From: Bacillota bacterium
GTDB taxonomy: Bacteria > Bacillota > Limnochordia > JAAZLZ01
Assembly (NCBI GenBank): GCA_012799075.1
Contig: JAAZLZ010000067.1
Coordinates: forward strand, 1-5,577
Direction: 5' to 3'
Length of the DNA: 5,577 nt
Positions within the stretch are counted from its first letter, which is position 1. Every line of letters starts with the position of its first letter. The notes below the pieces were generated by a model. That model made no database searches and was not told the DNA's origin. It was given only the letters and a program-made list of their open reading frames with translations. Shown here one piece after another: positions 1 through 5,577 of the stretch. The position numbers were made by a program, and so were the translations under genes.

Positions 1-1371
1 CCGGCGGGACTGGCCCAAGGTTATGGTTTATCCATTGCGCCCCGCCCCGGCAATCAGAAGACCGTTTTACAAGAGAGGCTGCCCCCGGGTCCCGTATCCC
101 TCGTCATTTTCGAAGGGATGGAAATGGGGGGCTACCCGGAAAGCCTGCCGGAGATGGCCGCCGAGATCAAGGCCAGGGATGCCTACTTGGGGCTCATCGA
201 GTTTGCGCCCCAAAAAGGCGATCGGGCCCTGGCCAAGCTGATGGACCACAAATGCATCCGGGTCCACAGCATTACTCCCAAGGAAATGTCCCGATACGAG
301 CCTGAAGAAGCCGTCACCCGGTATGTGAGGGCCGTTCGGGAGCGGGGAGTTCGGGCCTTGTATTTGCGTCCCTTCCTGGATGACACCGATGGGGATCTCC
401 TTGAACTGAACACAGGATATGTCGCGGGCCTAAAAGCTGCCCTGGAGGGAGAAGGCTACCGGTTGGGAAGGGCCGTTCCCTTGGCGTTCCCTTCACCGGG
501 ACCTTTTGCCCTTTGCTTGATTGGCCTTGCCATCGCTGCGGGGGGCATCTTGCTGCTGACCTCTTGGCCGGCTTTGGCTCCCATCGCTCCTTTCCTGGCC
601 GCCTTTGGCCTGGTGGGGGCAATGGGCCTATATCTTAAGGGCTATACCATCCTGGCCCGTCAGATCTTAGCCCTGGCCGCCGCGGTGGTTTTCCCCACGC
701 TGGGGGTCCAAAGGGCCTTGGCCCGGTCCGAAGAAAATCCATCTGGGTTTATTCCGAACTTTTTGATTGCCATCGGCATTTCTTTTGCCGGCGGAATGAT
801 GCTCGCCGCCCTCCTTACCGAGGTGCGCTTTGCCCTGAAGACGGAACAATTCCTCGGGGTCAAACTTGCCCACACCCTGCCTCTGATCCTGCTGGGGATT
901 TATCTCTGGCGCAGTGGAAGCGGCAGTCTAAAGGCCCTTTGGCGATCTCCCCTGGAAATCCGCCATGGGTTCTATGCCGTGGGCTTGCTCGTTGTGGCCC
1001 TCGTCTATGTGGGTCGGACTGGCAACTACTTCCTTCCGGTGATGACCTGGGAGGCGAGGATGCGGGAGCTTTTGGAAGGATTGGTCTGGGCCCGTCCCCG
1101 GACCAAGGAGTTCCTCCTAGGCCACCCTGCCATGCTCATCTCCTTGTGGCTGCCCAGCCGGGGCCGCCGGGCCCCCTGGTGGCTGACCCTGTTGGGCTCC
1201 ATCGGGTGCATCTCCCTGGTCAACACCTTTGCCCACGCCCATTCCCCTTTGGTCCTTTCCCTGGCCCGGATCGGCATTGGGCTGGTCCTTGGCCTGGCAA
1301 TCGGACTCCTGGTCATTAAAGCTTTGCATTGGCTTGCCCAACAGGCTGAGGGAAGGAGCATGGGCCTTTGA
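1..1371 (+). CDS. DUF5693 family polytopic membrane protein, 3' part (5' end outside window)
   Basis: Frame 1 is open from the first base to TGA 1369-1371, giving 456 visible residues. The ATG at 118 is an internal Met, because residues 1-39 (ending LVIFEG) read smoothly into the domain. Residues 1 to about 160 are soluble and contain patches such as YLGLIEFAPQKGD and ALYLRPF. About eight hydrophobic spans follow, near residues 167-187, 194-213, 218-236, 251-272, 285-303, 323-338, 393-410 and 417-443. Between the sixth and seventh lie GRTGN (338-342) and RPRTKEFLLGHP (365-376), which I recognise as typical of DUF5693; FAHAHSPL (410-417) follows. Full-length relatives are, from memory, somewhat over 600 residues, so roughly a quarter to a third is missing on the left. 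The biochemical function is unknown. Its stop overlaps the csaB start, so a role in cell-wall polysaccharide assembly or export is a reasonable inference. The family call is by pattern recognition. Confidence 0.85.
   Translation, partial: PAGLAQGYGLSIAPRPGNQKTVLQERLPPGPVSLVIFEGMEMGGYPESLPEMAAEIKARDAYLGLIEFAPQKGDRALAKLMDHKCIRVHSITPKEMSRYEPEEAVTRYVRAVRERGVRALYLRPFLDDTDGDLLELNTGYVAGLKAALEGEGYRLGRAVPLAFPSPGPFALCLIGLAIAAGGILLLTSWPALAPIAPFLAAFGLVGAMGLYLKGYTILARQILALAAAVVFPTLGVQRALARSEENPSGFIPNFLIAIGISFAGGMMLAALLTEVRFALKTEQFLGVKLAHTLPLILLGIYLWRSGSGSLKALWRSPLEIRHGFYAVGLLVVALVYVGRTGNYFLPVMTWEARMRELLEGLVWARPRTKEFLLGHPAMLISLWLPSRGRRAPWWLTLLGSIGCISLVNTFAHAHSPLVLSLARIGIGLVLGLAIGLLVIKALHWLAQQAEGRSMGL
1351..1358 (+). 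promoter_or_regulatory. Ribosome binding site of csaB (decides a TTG start)
   Basis: GGAAGGAG lies 9 nt before TTG 1368, inside the end of the DUF5693 gene. The csaB frame has a TGA stop at 1347-1349, and TTG 1368 is the first start codon after it. The only other nearby choice is GTG 1374, which sits 15 nt from the SD. The ATG at 1360 belongs to the DUF5693 frame and reads straight into its stop. Confidence 0.8.
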
Positions 1372-2417
1372 AGGTGGCGGCGGCAGGCTACTTCGGCTAC
1401 GGCAACCTGGGGGATGAGGCCATCTTAGCGGGACTTTCGGGGGAGCTTGCCCGAGCTGGGTCGGAGCTTACCGTCTTGTCTGGGGATCCCCAAGGGACAA
1501 GGACGCTCCACGGCGTTCCTGCCGTCCATCGCCTGTCACTGGCAGCCCTGGGCGCCTTAAGGGACTGTGATGTGTTTGTCCTTGGGGGAGGGGGTCTTTT
1601 CCAAGATGCAACCAGCATCCGCTCACCCCTCTATTATCTTTCCCTGGTGGTCTTGGCCCGCATCTTCCGCCGGCGGGTTTATTTTTACGCGCAGGGACTC
1701 GGCCCCCTAGAGACAATCCCGGGCCGCCTGGCGGCCAGCCTGGCCCTAAGGCTTTCCCACCGCGTTACCTTCAGGGATGAAGAGTCCCTCCAGCTGGCAA
1801 GGCGACTTGCACCCCAGCTTGAGGCCCGCGTCAGTGCCGATCCTGCCTTTCTCCTCCGTCCTGCCAAGTCTCCCCGGCCAGGCTCCCTGTTGGTGATTTC
1901 CCTCCGGCCCTGGCCCGGCTTGGAAGAAAGCCTGGAGGAGATCGCCGGGGCGGTGGACTCCTTTTGTGCACGGTTTAAATTGGAGCCCTTGTTTCTTCCC
2001 TTCCAGCCCCGGGACCGGGAGATCTCCCTGAGGGCCGCGCGGCTCGTCCAGGCCCGGGTGTGGGAGGGGGATCTGGATGTGGCCGGTGTGCTGACGATCC
2101 TGGAAGAAGCCGGCCTTTGTCTGGGAATGCGCCTCCACAGCTTGATCCTGGCTGCTTGCCTGGGAGTGCCCGGAGTCGGCCTTATCTACGATCCCAAGGT
2201 GGCTTCTTTTTTGAGGATCAGCGGCCAAGAAGGCCTGGACATCAATGGCCTCCAAAGGGGGGAGCTCCTCGAGCTCCTAAACCGGGCCTGGCTGGACAGG
2301 GAAACCAGGCGAAGGGATCTCCTCGTCTGCGGAGAAGCTTTACAAAAGCGAGCCCAGCTGGATGTCCAAGGCATCCTGGAGCTGGCGGGGGAGGTGGGGA
2401 GCACTGGCGAGGCATAG
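1368..2417 (+). CDS. csaB: Polysaccharide pyruvyl transferase CsaB
   Basis: This 349-residue cytoplasmic enzyme is predicted to transfer pyruvate from phosphoenolpyruvate to ManNAc of secondary cell-wall polysaccharide, making the ketal bound by SLH domains of S-layer proteins. The first Rossmann-like half has the N-terminal loop GYFGYGNLGDEA (7-18), the glycine-rich VLGGGGLFQD (71-80), YAQGLGPL (107-114), RDEES (136-140) and ADPAF (157-161). The second half has SLRPW (178-182) and GMRLHS (253-258), followed by a GVPxVGLIYDPKV-type segment. The Arg-Leu-His of 255-257 matches the PEP-binding RLH of the pyruvyl transferase family (established for yeast Pvg1p). Length is normal and no motif is missing. 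The TTG start overlaps the upstream TGA as TTGA, so translation is probably coupled to the DUF5693 gene. The adjacent TagA homologue supports the SCWP assignment over exopolysaccharide pyruvylation, though the exact acceptor sugar cannot be read from sequence. Confidence 0.93.
   Translation: MKVAAAGYFGYGNLGDEAILAGLSGELARAGSELTVLSGDPQGTRTLHGVPAVHRLSLAALGALRDCDVFVLGGGGLFQDATSIRSPLYYLSLVVLARIFRRRVYFYAQGLGPLETIPGRLAASLALRLSHRVTFRDEESLQLARRLAPQLEARVSADPAFLLRPAKSPRPGSLLVISLRPWPGLEESLEEIAGAVDSFCARFKLEPLFLPFQPRDREISLRAARLVQARVWEGDLDVAGVLTILEEAGLCLGMRLHSLILAACLGVPGVGLIYDPKVASFLRISGQEGLDINGLQRGELLELLNRAWLDRETRRRDLLVCGEALQKRAQLDVQGILELAGEVGSTGEA
2409..2412 (+). promoter_or_regulatory. Probable ribosome binding site of the tagA homologue
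   Basis: GAGG lies 9 nt before ATG 2422 and inside the last codons of csaB. A second purine block, AGGA at 2416-2419, is only 2 nt from the ATG and too close to work. A stronger G-rich stretch (GGGGGAGGTGGGGAG, about 2387-2401) lies further upstream and would suit a start several codons earlier, so this site supports ATG 2422 only moderately. Confidence 0.45.
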
Positions 2418-2421
2418 GATA

Positions 2422-3147
2422 ATGGGAGTGGGGATCGATCCGGTGACCATGGCCGAAGCCCTAGCCCGGATCGAAGGACTGCTGCAAGGCGGGGGGCCGG
2501 GACAGGTGATCACCGCCAATCCGGAGATGGTGATGCTCGCCCGGCAGGATGAGTCTTTAGCCCGGATTTTTCAGGAAGCGGCCCTGGTAGTCCCCGATGG
2601 CTACGGCCTTGTCTGGGCATCCCGAGTGCTTGGCCGTCCCCTGCCGGAAAGGGTGGCCGGCATCGATCTTTTCCAAAGCCTGGCGGCCCTGGCCGCCCAG
2701 AAGGGGTATCGGCTGTTCCTCCTGGGAGCCAGGGAGGGGATCGCATCGCAAGCGGCGCTCACACTGCAGGAGAGGCATCCCGAGCTCATTATCTGCGGCA
2801 CCCACCACGGCTACTTTTCCCCCGATGAAGAAAGGCAGGTTTTGGATAGAATAAGGGAGGCCCGCCCCCACATCCTGGCTGTCGCCCTAGGGGCGCCCCG
2901 TCAGGAGATTTGGCTGGCCCGCCACCAGGCCCGACTGGAGGTGCCCGTTGGCATCGGCATCGGGGGCAGTCTGGATGTTCTAGCCGGCCAAGTGCAGCGG
3001 GCCCCCCGGTGGATGCAGGAGAGGGGACTGGAGTGGTTGTATCGTTTGATCCGGGAGCCCTGGCGATACAAGCGGATGCTGTTCATACCCCGCTTTGCCG
3101 CCGCCGTGCTGCTCCAGAAATATACCGGGAGAAGGGAGCTCAGTTGA
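2422..3147 (+). CDS. tagA: WecG/TagA/CpsF family N-acetylmannosaminyltransferase (GT26)
   Basis: The product (241 residues from ATG 2422) belongs to glycosyltransferase family 26. It transfers ManNAc from UDP-ManNAc to undecaprenyl-PP-GlcNAc on the inner face of the membrane, the committed step of SCWP or wall teichoic acid linkage-unit synthesis. Visible motifs are GIDPVTMAEAL (4-14), TANPEMVMLA (31-40), PDGYGLVWA (58-66), RVAGIDLF (77-84), an LFLLGAREG segment, ALGAPRQEIW, and the GIGGSLDVLAG segment. Asp59 corresponds to the proposed catalytic base of TagA. The Arg-rich C-terminal appendage supplies Arg208, Arg215 and Arg218, matching arginines described in Thermoanaerobacter italicus TagA with a constant offset of six as I remember that numbering. 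The appendage is hydrophobic and basic (IREPWRYKRML, then FIPRFAAAVLL), which fits membrane association. The gene starts 4 nt after csaB and overlaps yitT by 4 nt. The start is uncertain: ATG 2362 is also in frame, and family alignment suggests a few residues before Met1. Confidence 0.92.
   Translation: MGVGIDPVTMAEALARIEGLLQGGGPGQVITANPEMVMLARQDESLARIFQEAALVVPDGYGLVWASRVLGRPLPERVAGIDLFQSLAALAAQKGYRLFLLGAREGIASQAALTLQERHPELIICGTHHGYFSPDEERQVLDRIREARPHILAVALGAPRQEIWLARHQARLEVPVGIGIGGSLDVLAGQVQRAPRWMQERGLEWLYRLIREPWRYKRMLFIPRFAAAVLLQKYTGRRELS
3132..3138 (+). promoter_or_regulatory. Ribosome binding site of yitT (decides a TTG start)
   Basis: AAGGGAG lies 5 nt before TTG 3144, within the last codons of the tagA homologue. 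The reading frame stays open upstream, but that stretch is a compositional shadow of tagA. The SD and the first hydrophobic helix both place the start at TTG 3144. Confidence 0.75.
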
Positions 3148-3989
3148 AAAAAGGTTGGCTGCGGATCCTATGGGAGCACTTAGGGGTTGCTGTGGGGGTC
3201 AGCCTTACAGCCCTGGGCCTGGTTTGGTTCATGATTCCAAACAGGCTGGCCTCGGGAGGCGTTAGCGGACTGGCCATCATGGCCCTTTATCTTTGGCAGT
3301 GGCCCGTTGGGATCACGATGATATGCTTGAACGTGCCCTTGTTCCTGATCAGCTGGTGGGTCCTCGGTCCCCTGTTTGGACTGAAGACCCTCTTCGGCGC
3401 GGGGGTCCTGTCGGTGATGGTGGAGCTTTTGGGAGTATGGGTGGGGCCGGCGACCTCCGATCCGGTGCTGGCCGCCATCTACGGCGGAGGCTTGGCAGGT
3501 TTGGGGACGGGCATTACCTTCTATTTCGGGGGCTCCACCGGCGGCACCGACATGGCTGCCCACCTCCTCAGGCACTGGTCCAAGCTGAGTGTAGGTCAGG
3601 CTTTGCTCGTCATCGATTTTTCCATCATCGCCCTGGCGGGCGTCCTGTTCAGCCCTGAACTGGCCCTTTATGCTCTCCTCGCCCTTTTCATCACCAGCCG
3701 GACCATCGATCTAGTTCAGGAGGGGACGGATTATGCCCGGGCGGCTTACATCATTTCCAACTGCCCGGAGGAGGTAGGCCGGGCCATCTTAGATAAGATG
3801 GAACGGGGGGTCACCGTCCTCCAGGCAACGGGGGCGTATACGGGCCAGGAAAGGAAGGTGCTCTTCGTCATCGTCTCCCGGACGGAGATCGCCCGGGTGA
3901 AGGAGATTGTGGCCGATCTGGACCCGAAGGCCTTCATCGCCATCACCGATGTCCACGAAGTCTTGGGAGAAGGATTCAAACCGATGTAA
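3144..3989 (+). CDS. YitT family membrane protein (DUF161 + DUF2179)
   Basis: From TTG 3144 the protein has 281 residues, the usual size for the family. The N-terminal two thirds form the DUF161 membrane domain, with hydrophobic spans near residues 12-31, 40-70 (possibly two), 78-97, 107-127, 151-168 and 171-185. It contains two family signatures: NRLASGGVSGLA (33-44), just after the first span, and GGSTGGTDM (129-137), after the fourth. The C-terminal DUF2179 domain (about 215-276) is cytoplasmic and ferredoxin-like, with GVTVLQATGAYTGQERKVL (222-240) and FIAITDVHEVLGEGF near the end. The family is common in Firmicutes and has no firmly established biochemical activity. Its start overlaps the tagA stop as TTGA, so it is probably translated with the envelope genes, but co-expression alone does not assign it to polysaccharide synthesis. 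The gene is complete and no key motif is missing. Confidence 0.92.
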   Translation: MKKGWLRILWEHLGVAVGVSLTALGLVWFMIPNRLASGGVSGLAIMALYLWQWPVGITMICLNVPLFLISWWVLGPLFGLKTLFGAGVLSVMVELLGVWVGPATSDPVLAAIYGGGLAGLGTGITFYFGGSTGGTDMAAHLLRHWSKLSVGQALLVIDFSIIALAGVLFSPELALYALLALFITSRTIDLVQEGTDYARAAYIISNCPEEVGRAILDKMERGVTVLQATGAYTGQERKVLFVIVSRTEIARVKEIVADLDPKAFIAITDVHEVLGEGFKPM

Positions 3990-3995
3990 GGGGTG
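3988..3995 (+). promoter_or_regulatory. Ribosome binding site of transketolase N subunit (decides a TTG start)
   Basis: AAGGGGTG begins within the TAA stop of yitT and ends 7 nt before TTG 4003. It resembles the extended consensus AAGGAGGTGAT. An in-frame TAA at 3997-3999 excludes any earlier start, and the next in-frame ATG (codon 22) would cut into the conserved first helix, so TTG 4003 is the start with little doubt. Confidence 0.85.
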
Positions 3996-4002
3996 ATAAG
4001 AC

Positions 4003-4821
4003 TTGACCGAGAAGAAGAGTCATCTGACGGAAAAAGCAAGGCAGATCCGACGCCACATCATCACCATGACCGGCGCCGCCGGTTCGGGCCATCCCGGCGG
4101 CTCCTTATCCATCGCCGATATTGTTGCTGCACTCTACTTTGACATCATGAAGCACGATCCGGCCAATCCCCAGTGGCCCGGACGGGACCGGCTAGTGCTT
4201 TCCAAAGGGCATGCGGCTCCGGCGTTGTATGCTGCGCTGGCTGAAGCCGGCTACTTCCCCGTGGAGAAGCTGGGGGAGCTCCGCCGACTTGGCAGCATGC
4301 TCCAGGGACATCCCGACATGAAGAGCACCCCTGGGGTGGAGGCTTCAACGGGCTCCCTGGGGCAGGGCCTGTCCATTGCCAACGGGATGGCCCTGGCCGG
4401 CAAGCTGGATGGCGCCCCCTGGCGGGTTTACGTTATCCTTGGGGACGGGGAGATCCAGGAAGGGCAGGTTTGGGAGGCGGCCATGACCAGCGCCCACCGG
4501 GGATTGGACAATTTGCTCGCCTTTGTGGATTACAATGGCCTGCAGATCGATGGCAGCGTCTTGGATGTTAAGTCCCTAGACAAAGTCGCCGATCGCTTTG
4601 CCGCCTTCGGCTGGCATGTGCTTGAGATCGACGGCCATGATTTCGATCAGATCCTTGCGGCCGATGCAAAGGCCCGGCAGACAAAGGGACGACCTACCCT
4701 GGCCGTGGCCCGCACGGTCAAGGGCAAAGGCGTTTCCTTCATGGAAGGGAAGGCCGATTGGCATGGGGCGGCCCCCAATGCCGAGCAGGTAGAACAAGCT
4801 TTGGCGGAACTTGCCAACTAG
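4003..4821 (+). CDS. Transketolase, N-terminal (thiamine pyrophosphate-binding) subunit
   Basis: This 272-residue protein is the N-terminal half of a two-gene transketolase, which moves two-carbon units between pentose and hexose/triose phosphates in the non-oxidative pentose-phosphate pathway (cytoplasm). It carries the PP domain that binds the ThDP diphosphate and the divalent metal. The sequence shows GSGHPGGSLS (27-36, His30), LSKGHAAPALY (66-76, His70), QGHPDM (101-106, His103), STGSLGQGLS (115-124), GDGEIQEGQVWEA (147-159, metal ligand Asp148) and DYNGLQIDG (176-184, metal ligand Asn178). His254 in the KADWHG segment matches the late active-site histidine of full-length transketolases. 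Every expected N-half catalytic residue is present and the length is typical of the split form. The gene begins 13 nt after yitT and ends 17 nt before the C-terminal subunit. The substrate could be a related sugar phosphate, but nothing here suggests so. Confidence 0.96.
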   Translation: MTEKKSHLTEKARQIRRHIITMTGAAGSGHPGGSLSIADIVAALYFDIMKHDPANPQWPGRDRLVLSKGHAAPALYAALAEAGYFPVEKLGELRRLGSMLQGHPDMKSTPGVEASTGSLGQGLSIANGMALAGKLDGAPWRVYVILGDGEIQEGQVWEAAMTSAHRGLDNLLAFVDYNGLQIDGSVLDVKSLDKVADRFAAFGWHVLEIDGHDFDQILAADAKARQTKGRPTLAVARTVKGKGVSFMEGKADWHGAAPNAEQVEQALAELAN

Positions 4822-4830
4822 GGAGGGGGG
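4821..4830 (+). promoter_or_regulatory. G-rich ribosome binding site of transketolase C subunit
   Basis: GGGAGGGGGG starts at the last base of the TAG stop of the N subunit. It contains GGAGG and leaves 8 nt to ATG 4839. The in-frame TTG 4833 is 6 nt from the GGGAGG core, so the site does not settle which of the two starts is used. Confidence 0.7.
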
Positions 4831-4838
4831 AATTGACT

Positions 4839-5577
4839 ATGCTGGGAAAGAAAATTGCAACGAGGGATGCCTACGGAGCCGCATTGGTGGAGCTTGGCAA
4901 GGAGAACCCCAACGTGGTTGTTTTGGATGCGGACCTATCCGCATCGACCAGGACGGGCAAGTTTGCCGCCCAGTTCCCAGAGCGCTTTTTCCAAATGGGC
5001 ATTGCTGAACAGGACATGATGGGGACGGCCGCGGGCCTCGCCGCCGCAGGCAAAATTCCCTTCGCCAGCACCTTTGCCATGTTTGCCACGGGCAGGGTCT
5101 ATGATCAAGTGCGCAATTCCATCGGCTACCCGGGCCTAAACGTGAAGATCGGAGCCACCCACGCGGGTCTAACCGTCGGTGAGGATGGAGCCACCCACCA
5201 GGCTCTAGAAGATATTGCCCTGATGCGGGCCATCCCGGGGATGACCGTTATCGTCCCCGCGGACTACGTGGAGGCCGTCCAGGCCGTCAAGGCCGCCGCG
5301 GCTTATGTTGGGCCCGTTTATTTGCGCTTCACCCGGGGTGGAGTCCCCGTTGTTTTCGAAGATGACTACCAGTTTGAACTGGGCAAGGCTGCCCTCCTGC
5401 GGGATGGTCAAGATGCCGCCATCATCGCTTGTGGCGTGATGGTGGGCGCCGCCTTGGAGGCCGCCGAAGTCCTCTCGGAAGAGGGCCTCAGCATCCGGGT
5501 GCTGAACATGGGGACCATCAAGCCCCTCGATGAAGAGGCAGTAGTGAAGGCCGCCCGGGACACGGGCGCGATTGTCA
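4839..5577 (+). CDS. Transketolase, C-terminal subunit (3' end outside window)
   Basis: This is the partner of the preceding subunit and supplies the Pyr domain and C-terminal domain. Frame 3 is open to the right edge, giving 246 complete codons; the family is about 310 residues, so some 65 residues are missing. MGIAEQDMMGTAAGLA (53-68) holds Glu57, the catalytic glutamate that activates the ThDP aminopyrimidine. The FASTFAMFATGR segment (75-86) packs on the cofactor. GLTVGEDGATHQA (110-122) includes Asp116 and His120, which match substrate-binding residues of transketolase. YLRFTRGG places an arginine where sugar phosphate is usually bound. The later CGVMVGAALEAAE and MGTIKPLDEEAV segments belong to the C-terminal domain. 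The start is taken as ATG 4839 (MLGKKIATRDAYG); TTG 4833, two codons earlier, is an equal alternative given the TTG habit of this operon. GIAEQ and GEDGxTHQ with the upstream N half make DXP synthase unlikely. Confidence 0.95.
   Translation, partial: MLGKKIATRDAYGAALVELGKENPNVVVLDADLSASTRTGKFAAQFPERFFQMGIAEQDMMGTAAGLAAAGKIPFASTFAMFATGRVYDQVRNSIGYPGLNVKIGATHAGLTVGEDGATHQALEDIALMRAIPGMTVIVPADYVEAVQAVKAAAAYVGPVYLRFTRGGVPVVFEDDYQFELGKAALLRDGQDAAIIACGVMVGAALEAAEVLSEEGLSIRVLNMGTIKPLDEEAVVKAARDTGAIV

Noticed and set aside
118..120. ATG 118 as the start of the DUF5693 gene
   Set aside because: The frame is open to the left edge, and the residues before the Met (ending LVIFEG) form a continuous strand with it. 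No SD-like sequence precedes it, and the family is much longer.
939..1319. 126-codon + strand open frame inside the DUF5693 gene
   Set aside because: The translation is Pro/Gly/Arg-rich and overlaps well-formed membrane segments in the true frame; it is a compositional shadow.
1584..1595. G-rich tract in csaB considered as a G-quadruplex or slippage site
   Set aside because: It encodes the conserved GGGG loop of the pyruvyl transferase; there are only two long G runs close together and the frame continues intact.
1746..2255. 169-codon open frame on the - strand opposite csaB
   Set aside because: It is antisense to a fully conserved gene, has low-complexity Gly/Gln/Pro-rich composition typical of GC-rich shadow frames, and shows no recognisable domain.
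2262..2279. 9-nt tandem repeat (GAGCTCCTC then GAGCTCCTA) containing SacI-type palindromes
   Set aside because: It encodes a Glu-Leu-Leu-Glu-Leu-Leu helix turn in CsaB. Two short copies in coding sequence are explained by the amino-acid repeat and codon bias.
2060..2422. 120-codon + strand open frame across the csaB/tagA junction
   Set aside because: It overlaps the conserved CsaB RLH region in another frame and has shadow-like Pro/Gly/Arg composition with no domain.
2910..3143. In-frame upstream extension of yitT to ATG 2910 (78 extra codons)
   Set aside because: The extension lies wholly inside the tagA homologue, is Pro/Gly/Arg-rich like a shadow frame, and has no family similarity. A good SD and the first membrane helix place the start at TTG 3144.
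3990..4002. Gap between yitT and transketolase considered for a promoter or terminator
   Set aside because: It is only 13 nt, holds the SD, and shows no hairpin or T run. A promoter inside the end of yitT could not be recognised by eye in this GC-rich sequence.

Overview
The window is a compact, GC-rich stretch of bacterial chromosome in which six genes lie head to tail on the + strand. The longest gap between genes is 17 nt and two junctions overlap by 4 nt, so it reads as part of one operon that runs off both ends. The gene types (csaB, a TagA/WecG glycosyltransferase, a DUF5693 membrane protein, a YitT protein, a two-gene transketolase), the frequent TTG starts and the purine-rich Shine-Dalgarno (SD) sequences point to a Firmicute. 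A high-GC, possibly thermophilic clostridial or Moorella/Peptococcaceae-like lineage fits best. This is inferred from gene content only, and no genus is claimed.

Layout: 1-1371 is the 3' part of a DUF5693 polytopic membrane protein. 1368-2417 is csaB (polysaccharide pyruvyl transferase). About 2422-3147 is a TagA/WecG/CpsF N-acetylmannosaminyltransferase. 3144-3989 is a YitT-family membrane protein (DUF161 plus DUF2179). 4003-4821 is the N-terminal subunit of a split transketolase. 4839 to the right edge is its C-terminal subunit, cut by the window end about 65 residues short of the usual length.

The first three genes form an envelope module. In S-layer-bearing Firmicutes, TagA adds ManNAc to undecaprenyl-PP-GlcNAc and CsaB pyruvylates ManNAc in secondary cell-wall polysaccharide, creating the ligand for SLH domains. 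The DUF5693 protein, with an extracytoplasmic or soluble N-terminal part and about eight membrane spans, is the natural candidate for an uncharacterised membrane step in that pathway; this is inference. YitT is translationally coupled to tagA but has no established role. The transketolase pair is central pentose-phosphate metabolism and probably shares the transcript without sharing the pathway.

No RNA gene, mobile element, CRISPR array, promoter or terminator is visible. Nothing here looks like a novel defence or mobile system. The points worth a second look are the DUF5693 protein, the repeated TTGA stop/start coupling, and the uncertain tagA start.
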